Assembly (NCBI GenBank): GCA_947631195.1
Contig: CANRKK010000010.1
Location: 1 to 53,666, forward strand
Reading direction: 5' to 3'
Length of the DNA: 53,666 bases
DNA from: an uncultured Clostridia bacterium
GTDB lineage: Bacteria > Bacillota > Clostridia > Christensenellales > Borkfalkiaceae
The stretch's first letter is position 1. Each line of letters starts with the position of its first letter. Both the position numbers and the translations under genes were made by a program. Positions 50,254-53,666 of the stretch are shown here, piece after piece. The notes below the pieces were generated by a model, which had not been told where the DNA came from, ran no database searches, and was given only the letters and a program-made list of their open reading frames with translations.

Positions 50254-51235
50254 GCGCAAAACGAACTATTTTGACATATTTTTCCGCCTGACCGGCCGCC
50301 ATATGCTTGTGCTGTTCCGCAACAAGATTCGTATGTTTTTTACGGTTATGGCGCCGCTTATTATTTTTGCGGTGTATATCCTGTTTTTAAGAAATCTCGA
50401 ACTGGACAGCGTAAAATCGGCCATAATGCAGATAAACACCGATCTGGGCGTAAATCTCAACTATGCCGACTATCAAAAATCGGTGGAAACGATTGTGGAT
50501 TCGTGGATGTTAAGCGGAATAATAGCCATATCCACGATAACAGTGTCGTTGCAGACGAACAACATAATAGTAAACGACAAGGAAAACGGCGTAAACCGCG
50601 ACTTTGCCTCGTCGCCCGTAAGTAAGGGCCTGCTCATTGCAAGCTACTTTTTATACAACATTATCGTAACCGTCATAATCTGCTTTATCTTTTTGATGGT
50701 GTGCTTTATCTATCTTGCATGCCTGGGTGAGTTCACTATAGATTTTGTCGGCTTTTTGCAGATTTTCGGCATAATGGTATATTCCTCGATAAGCTCCGTG
50801 CTGTTCACCGTGTTCATATGCTCCTTTATCAAGCGTGACGCAACGATGGGTAGCATAGTTATGATATTTTCCACCGCGGTCGGCTTTATCATGGGCGCGT
50901 ATATGCCGCTCGGAATGATGCCCGGCTGGGTGGGCAACATTTGCGGGTTTTTCCCCGGCACGTACACCTGCTCGCTGTTGCGCTATGCCTTTTTGTCGAC
51001 GCCAATAAGCAATATCGCCTCGCAGTTGGGCGCGATAAGCGGAGGGGCGGAGCTGATTGAAAGCGTAAACGGCAGTTTCGGCTTCAACCTGCAATTTTTC
51101 GGCGTTTCGGTAACGCCCGCCTATCAGACGTTGGTGCTTGCCCTGTTCAGCTTGCTGCTGATCGTGATAAACATATTTTCGTCAAGCCACCTGATAAAGG
51201 TCAGCGGCGTTTTAAAATTCAAAAAAAAGAAATAA
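50240..51235 (+). CDS. ABC-2 type exporter permease
   Basis: A 331-aa membrane protein with one N-terminal helix (FFTVMAPLIIFAVYILFLRNL), an extracellular loop of about 60 residues, and a cluster of five helices at residues 100-265 and 290-320. The fragment GSIVMIFSTAVGFIMGAYMP and the following PGWVGNICGFFPGTYTCSLL are ABC-2 family features. It is paired with the ATPase just upstream. The glycosyltransferase at 47965 may be in the same transcript. Confidence 0.92.
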   Translation: MQTVKRKTNYFDIFFRLTGRHMLVLFRNKIRMFFTVMAPLIIFAVYILFLRNLELDSVKSAIMQINTDLGVNLNYADYQKSVETIVDSWMLSGIIAISTITVSLQTNNIIVNDKENGVNRDFASSPVSKGLLIASYFLYNIIVTVIICFIFLMVCFIYLACLGEFTIDFVGFLQIFGIMVYSSISSVLFTVFICSFIKRDATMGSIVMIFSTAVGFIMGAYMPLGMMPGWVGNICGFFPGTYTCSLLRYAFLSTPISNIASQLGAISGGAELIESVNGSFGFNLQFFGVSVTPAYQTLVLALFSLLLIVINIFSSSHLIKVSGVLKFKKKK

Positions 51236-51256
51236 ACTATCCAAAAGGAGTATAAT

Positions 51257-52408
51257 ATGGAAATTGCACCCGCAATCTTCAACGTGGGCGTGGAAGATAC
51301 CCAAATCGACCTGTTTGAAGGCTATCTGCCCGTGCCCGACGGCATAAAATACAATTCATACGTTATAAAAAGCGACAAAATCGCGGTGATGGACAGCGTG
51401 GACGCCCATTTTTGCGGCGAATGGCTGAATAACCTGCAAGACGTTTTGCAGGGCGCGCAGCCCGACTACCTCGTGGCCCTGCACATGGAGCCCGACCATT
51501 CCGCCTGCATATTCGAATTCGCAAAAAAATACCCGCAGGCCTTAATTGTGGGCAATGCCAAAACCTTTGTTATGCTCTCCGAGTTCTTCGGCTGCGACTT
51601 CGCCGACAGGCGGGTGGTGGTGAAGGACGGCGACAAACTCAGTCTGGGCAAACACGAGCTTACGTTTATCTTTGCCCCCATGGTGCACTGGCCCGAAGTT
51701 ATGACCGCCTACGAAAGCTCCACCCAAACCTATTTTTCCGCCGACGCGTTCGGCACGTTCGGCGTCGGTGATGGCGCAGAGGATTGGGCAACCGAGGCCC
51801 GCCGCTACTACTATGCCATAGTGGGCAAATTCGGCGCGCAGGTGCAGGCCCTGCTCAAAAAAGTTTCGGCATATCAAATCAAGACTATCTGTTCCCTGCA
51901 CGGCCCCGTGCTCGGCGGCGATTTAAGCCGCTATCTGCAGCTGTATGACGCATGGTCGTCGTACCGTCCAGAAAAGGAGGGCGTGTTTATCGCCTACACC
52001 TCGGTCTACGGCCACACCAAGGCCGCCGCTGAGGCCCTTGCGCAGCGCCTCAATGCCCTCGGCGTTGAAACCAAGCTCTGCGACGTAGCCCGCACCGACC
52101 ACTCCGTCGCGCTCACAAACGCGTTTATCTACTCCAAAACGGTGTTTGCCACCACAACCTACAACGGCGGAATATTCCCCGCAATGCGCAACTTTATCTA
52201 CGCGCTAACCTCCCGCAATTTCTCCAACCGCACCGTGGCCTTTGTCGAAAACGGCAGCTGGGCGCCCGTGGCCGCAAAAGCCATGCTCGATATGTTCGCC
52301 GCCTCAAAAAATATAACCTTTGCCGCGCAGTCCCCCAAAATCCGCTCGGCCCTCAATGCCGACAGCCTTGCCCAAATCGACGCGCTGGCCGAAGAGTTGT
52401 CACACTAA
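51257..52408 (+). CDS. Flavodiiron protein (FprA type)
   Basis: A 383-aa enzyme that reduces oxygen (or NO) to protect anaerobes. Residues 1-240 are the metallo-beta-lactamase-like diiron domain with the ligand motif HMEPDHSAC near residue 77, and later His ligands in FAPMVHWPEVM and CSLHGPVLGG. Residues 250-383 are the flavodoxin domain with FMN-binding TSVYGHTKAAAEAL near residue 252 and VENGSWAPVAAKAM. There is no fused rubredoxin, so an external rubredoxin or NAD(P)H donor is needed. The ribosome-binding site is AAAGGAG. Confidence 0.95.
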   Translation: MEIAPAIFNVGVEDTQIDLFEGYLPVPDGIKYNSYVIKSDKIAVMDSVDAHFCGEWLNNLQDVLQGAQPDYLVALHMEPDHSACIFEFAKKYPQALIVGNAKTFVMLSEFFGCDFADRRVVVKDGDKLSLGKHELTFIFAPMVHWPEVMTAYESSTQTYFSADAFGTFGVGDGAEDWATEARRYYYAIVGKFGAQVQALLKKVSAYQIKTICSLHGPVLGGDLSRYLQLYDAWSSYRPEKEGVFIAYTSVYGHTKAAAEALAQRLNALGVETKLCDVARTDHSVALTNAFIYSKTVFATTTYNGGIFPAMRNFIYALTSRNFSNRTVAFVENGSWAPVAAKAMLDMFAASKNITFAAQSPKIRSALNADSLAQIDALAEELSH

Positions 52409-52456
52409 CCCCGCGTTTTGTAATAATAAACGCTGAAAATTGTAATATGTTTTTTT

Positions 52457-52484
52457 AAAATGTAATCAAATACTATTACATTTT
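52457..52484 (+). promoter_or_regulatory. Inverted repeat operator upstream of luxS
   Basis: Perfect 10-bp inverted repeat AAAATGTAAT (52457-52466) / ATTACATTTT (52475-52484) with an 8-bp spacer. Extra TGTAAT-like half sites occur at about 52419 and 52440. It abuts the luxS promoter, so it is probably a repressor site. It does not match Rex, Fur, BirA, TnrA or GlnR consensus. Confidence 0.5.
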
Positions 52485-52485
52485 A

Positions 52486-52494
52486 TGCTATTAT
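52486..52494 (+). promoter_or_regulatory. Extended -10 promoter of luxS
   Basis: TGC-TATTAT (-10 at 52489-52494) with no good -35. Initiation near 52501 would leave at most 3 nt before the ATG. Confidence 0.5.
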
Positions 52495-52503
52495 ATATAT
52501 TAT

Positions 52504-52971
52504 ATGGAAAGAATATCCAGCTTTTCGGTCAATCACCTTGCGCTGTTGCCGGGTCTGTACGTTTCCCGCAGGGACTACAGCGGCAACTGCGCCGTAACAA
52601 CCTTTGATTTGCGTTTTACCGCCCCCAACCGCCAGCCTGTTTTGGACATGCCCGCCGTGCATACGATAGAGCACCTCGGCGCAACCTACCTGCGCAACTC
52701 CGCGCAGGGGGAGAAGGTGGTGTACTTCGGCCCCATGGGCTGCAGGACGGGTTTTTATTTGCTTATGTTCGGCGAGCTCTCTCCCGCGGACGTATACGGG
52801 TTGGTCTGCGGAATGTGCCGCTTTATCTGTTCGTTCCGCGGCCCGCTGCCCGGCGCCACCCCGCAGGAGTGCGGCAACTACTCCGAACAAAACTTAAAAA
52901 TGGCCAAATACTACACGCGGCGGTATCTGCGCGCTCTCACGGCCCACAAAAGGTTTGACTATCCCCTATAA
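52504..52971 (+). CDS. luxS: S-ribosylhomocysteine lyase
   Basis: A 155-aa LuxS that splits S-ribosylhomocysteine into homocysteine and the autoinducer-2 precursor, part of the activated methyl cycle. The metal site is HTIEHLGATYLRN (two His) and the Cys in QECGNYSEQNLKMAKYY. The catalytic-loop part GPMGCRTGFYL matches the family. The start has no ribosome-binding site; a leaderless start is likely. No Pfs nucleosidase gene is nearby. After the stop, a 4-bp hairpin with six T (52985-53005) is a weak terminator. Confidence 0.95.
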   Translation: MERISSFSVNHLALLPGLYVSRRDYSGNCAVTTFDLRFTAPNRQPVLDMPAVHTIEHLGATYLRNSAQGEKVVYFGPMGCRTGFYLLMFGELSPADVYGLVCGMCRFICSFRGPLPGATPQECGNYSEQNLKMAKYYTRRYLRALTAHKRFDYPL

Positions 52972-53116
52972 ACAAAAATCCCCCGCAAAAACGATTGCAT
53001 TTTTTAAAATTATATATTATATTATTAATATAGTTTTTTGGGCGGACCGGGCGTCAATTCCTTAATACGCGTTAGCCATACATTCCGCTTGCGCTACTTT
53101 TCCGCCTTGCCGAAGT
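52972..53116. other. AT-rich intergenic stretch before the tRNA-Arg array
   Basis: No gene. An AT-rich stretch (ATTATATATTATATTATTAATAT) is followed by a GC-rich piece with one extra copy of CTTAATACGC near 53061, the same decamer that opens each unit of the following array. It may hold the promoter of the tRNA region, but no clear -35/-10 pair is seen. Confidence 0.5.
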
Positions 53117-53420
53117 AACTTAATACGCTTCCGTAGTTAAATGGATATAACAAGCCCCTCCTGAGGGCTATGGGTTCGAAGATGCGCAAGCAGCGCACGA
53201 GCGTTCCGCAGGGACGGACAAAAGCACAGCGGCAACTAACGCGAGTATTACCGTCGGGCGACGGGAACAACTTAATACGCTTCCGTAGTTAAATGGATAT
53301 AACAAGCCCCTCCTGAGGGCTATGGGTTCGAAGATGCGCAAGCAGCGCACGAGCGTTCCGCAGGGACGGACAAAAGCACAGCGGCAACTAACGCGAGTAT
53401 TACCGTCGGGCGACGGGAAC
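53117..53420 (+). repeat. Two exact 152-bp tandem units carrying the 5' part of tRNA-Arg
   Basis: Units at 53117-53268 and 53269-53420 are identical. Each opens with AACTTAATAC, then a tRNA-Arg-like stretch: acceptor 5' strand, D arm, anticodon arm with CCT, and the start of the T arm up to GGGTTCGA. After that come hairpins TGCGC / GCGCA, TTCCG / CGGA and CCGTC / GACGG in place of the tRNA 3' end. Compared with the real tRNA, position 37 is G rather than A and three bases of the variable loop are missing. The functional tRNA follows in phase at 53431. Confidence 0.93.
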
Positions 53421-53430
53421 AACTTAATAC

Positions 53431-53505
53431 GCTTCCGTAGTTAAATGGATATAACAAGCCCCTCCTAAGGGCTAGTTATGGGTTCGATTCCCGTCGGGAG
53501 TACCA
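53431..53505 (+). tRNA. tRNA-Arg (anticodon CCT)
   Basis: A 75-nt tRNA. The acceptor GCTTCCG pairs with CGGGAGT (two wobbles), followed by A and an encoded CCA. The anticodon arm AGCCC-CTCCTAA-GGGCT gives CCT, reading AGG. The T arm is ATGGG-TTCGATT-CCCGT. It is the intact third member of the 152-bp series. Confidence 0.96.
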
Positions 53506-53508
53506 AGT

Positions 53509-53538
53509 CCCCGCCGACGGCTGTTGCCGTCGGCGGGG
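53509..53538 (+). terminator. Strong hairpin after tRNA-Arg
   Basis: Perfect 12-bp stem CCCCGCCGACGG / CCGTCGGCGGGG with a 6-nt loop, 3 nt after the CCA. There is no U-run, so it may be a trailer hairpin or a weak terminator. Confidence 0.5.
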
Positions 53539-53666
53539 ATGTTAGCATCGCCACCGCGCGACAATGCCGTTCCATCCAACCAAGAGCAGCCACGGGGGGA
53601 TTCTCTCGCTCGGTCGCGCGCGTTGCGCGTCTCCCTTCGACTCGAAATGACACGAAGTAATAGGCA
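53539..53666. other. Non-coding end with GC-rich inverted repeats
   Basis: No gene seen. It contains GCGCG-CGTT-GCGCG type symmetry near 53617-53632 and ends in CGACTCGAAATGACACG, which resembles the edge of an interspersed palindromic intergenic repeat. The element is cut by the window end. Confidence 0.35.

Noticed and set aside
53117-53420. Additional functional tRNA-Arg genes
   Set aside because: The copies lack the T-arm 3' strand, acceptor 3' strand and CCA, and have a deleted variable loop. They cannot fold as tRNAs.

Overview
The window reads as a chromosomal segment of an anaerobic, Gram-positive-type bacterium of the Clostridia. The support is indirect but consistent. Strong promoters have a TTGACA-like -35, a 17-bp spacer and a TATAAT-like -10. 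Ribosome-binding sites are AGGAGG-type. The ispG / polC-type gene / rimP-nusA-ylxR-ylxQ-infB-rbfA order is a Firmicutes arrangement. Iron-based oxygen defence (rubrerythrin, flavodiiron protein) and a TM1266-type hydrogenase-system regulator indicate anaerobic life. I infer an uncultured Christensenellales-like lineage, without certainty. Gene density is high and most genes are housekeeping.

Layout, left to right. 0.1-9 kb: ychF (minus), argS with a HAD phosphatase, rubrerythrin, a Cys/Gly/Asn-rich small protein, a YihY-type membrane protein, degV, an ilvA-ridA pair (minus) and a GNAT acetyltransferase. 9.06-9.44 kb: tRNA-Ser(CGA) whose 3' end is repeated in two exact 144-bp tandem units. 9.6-13.7 kb: lspA-rluD-membrane protein-der-plsY. 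13.7-14.5 kb: two small minus-strand envelope proteins with apparently leaderless starts. 14.56-17.5 kb: a structured, switch-like leader followed by a TM1266 regulator and an ABC importer. The binding protein of this importer has its two halves in swapped order, a circular permutation. 17.5-18.7 kb: mscL and a DUF1294-like membrane protein.

18.7-31.1 kb is one purine operon, purE-purC-purF paralogue-purF-purM-purN-purH-purD-purL, covering most steps from PRPP to IMP; purB and purK are not in the window. The first purF copy has lost the glutaminase catalytic residues. 31.2-42.1 kb carries nrdR, ispG, a PolC-derived protein with no polymerase domain (N-terminal, OB and exonuclease only), then rimP-nusA-ylxR-ylxQ-infB-rbfA-nrnA-truB-ribF, a transcription/translation operon. 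42.1-46.5 kb: an AP-endonuclease-like protein, an M24 peptidase, efp, dtd, a PhnP-like hydrolase and a DUF5662 protein.

46.6-53 kb: a ferritin-like protein and a glycosyltransferase diverging from an overlapping promoter pair, a two-gene ABC-2 exporter, a flavodiiron protein and luxS behind an inverted-repeat operator. The window ends with tRNA-Arg(CCT), preceded by two exact 152-bp tandem units that each carry the 5' part of that tRNA.

The most unusual items are the permuted binding protein, the switch-like RNA leader in front of its operon, the two tRNA-linked tandem arrays, the polymerase-less PolC and the catalytically stripped PurF paralogue. No computation or database search was run; family assignments come from reading motifs.
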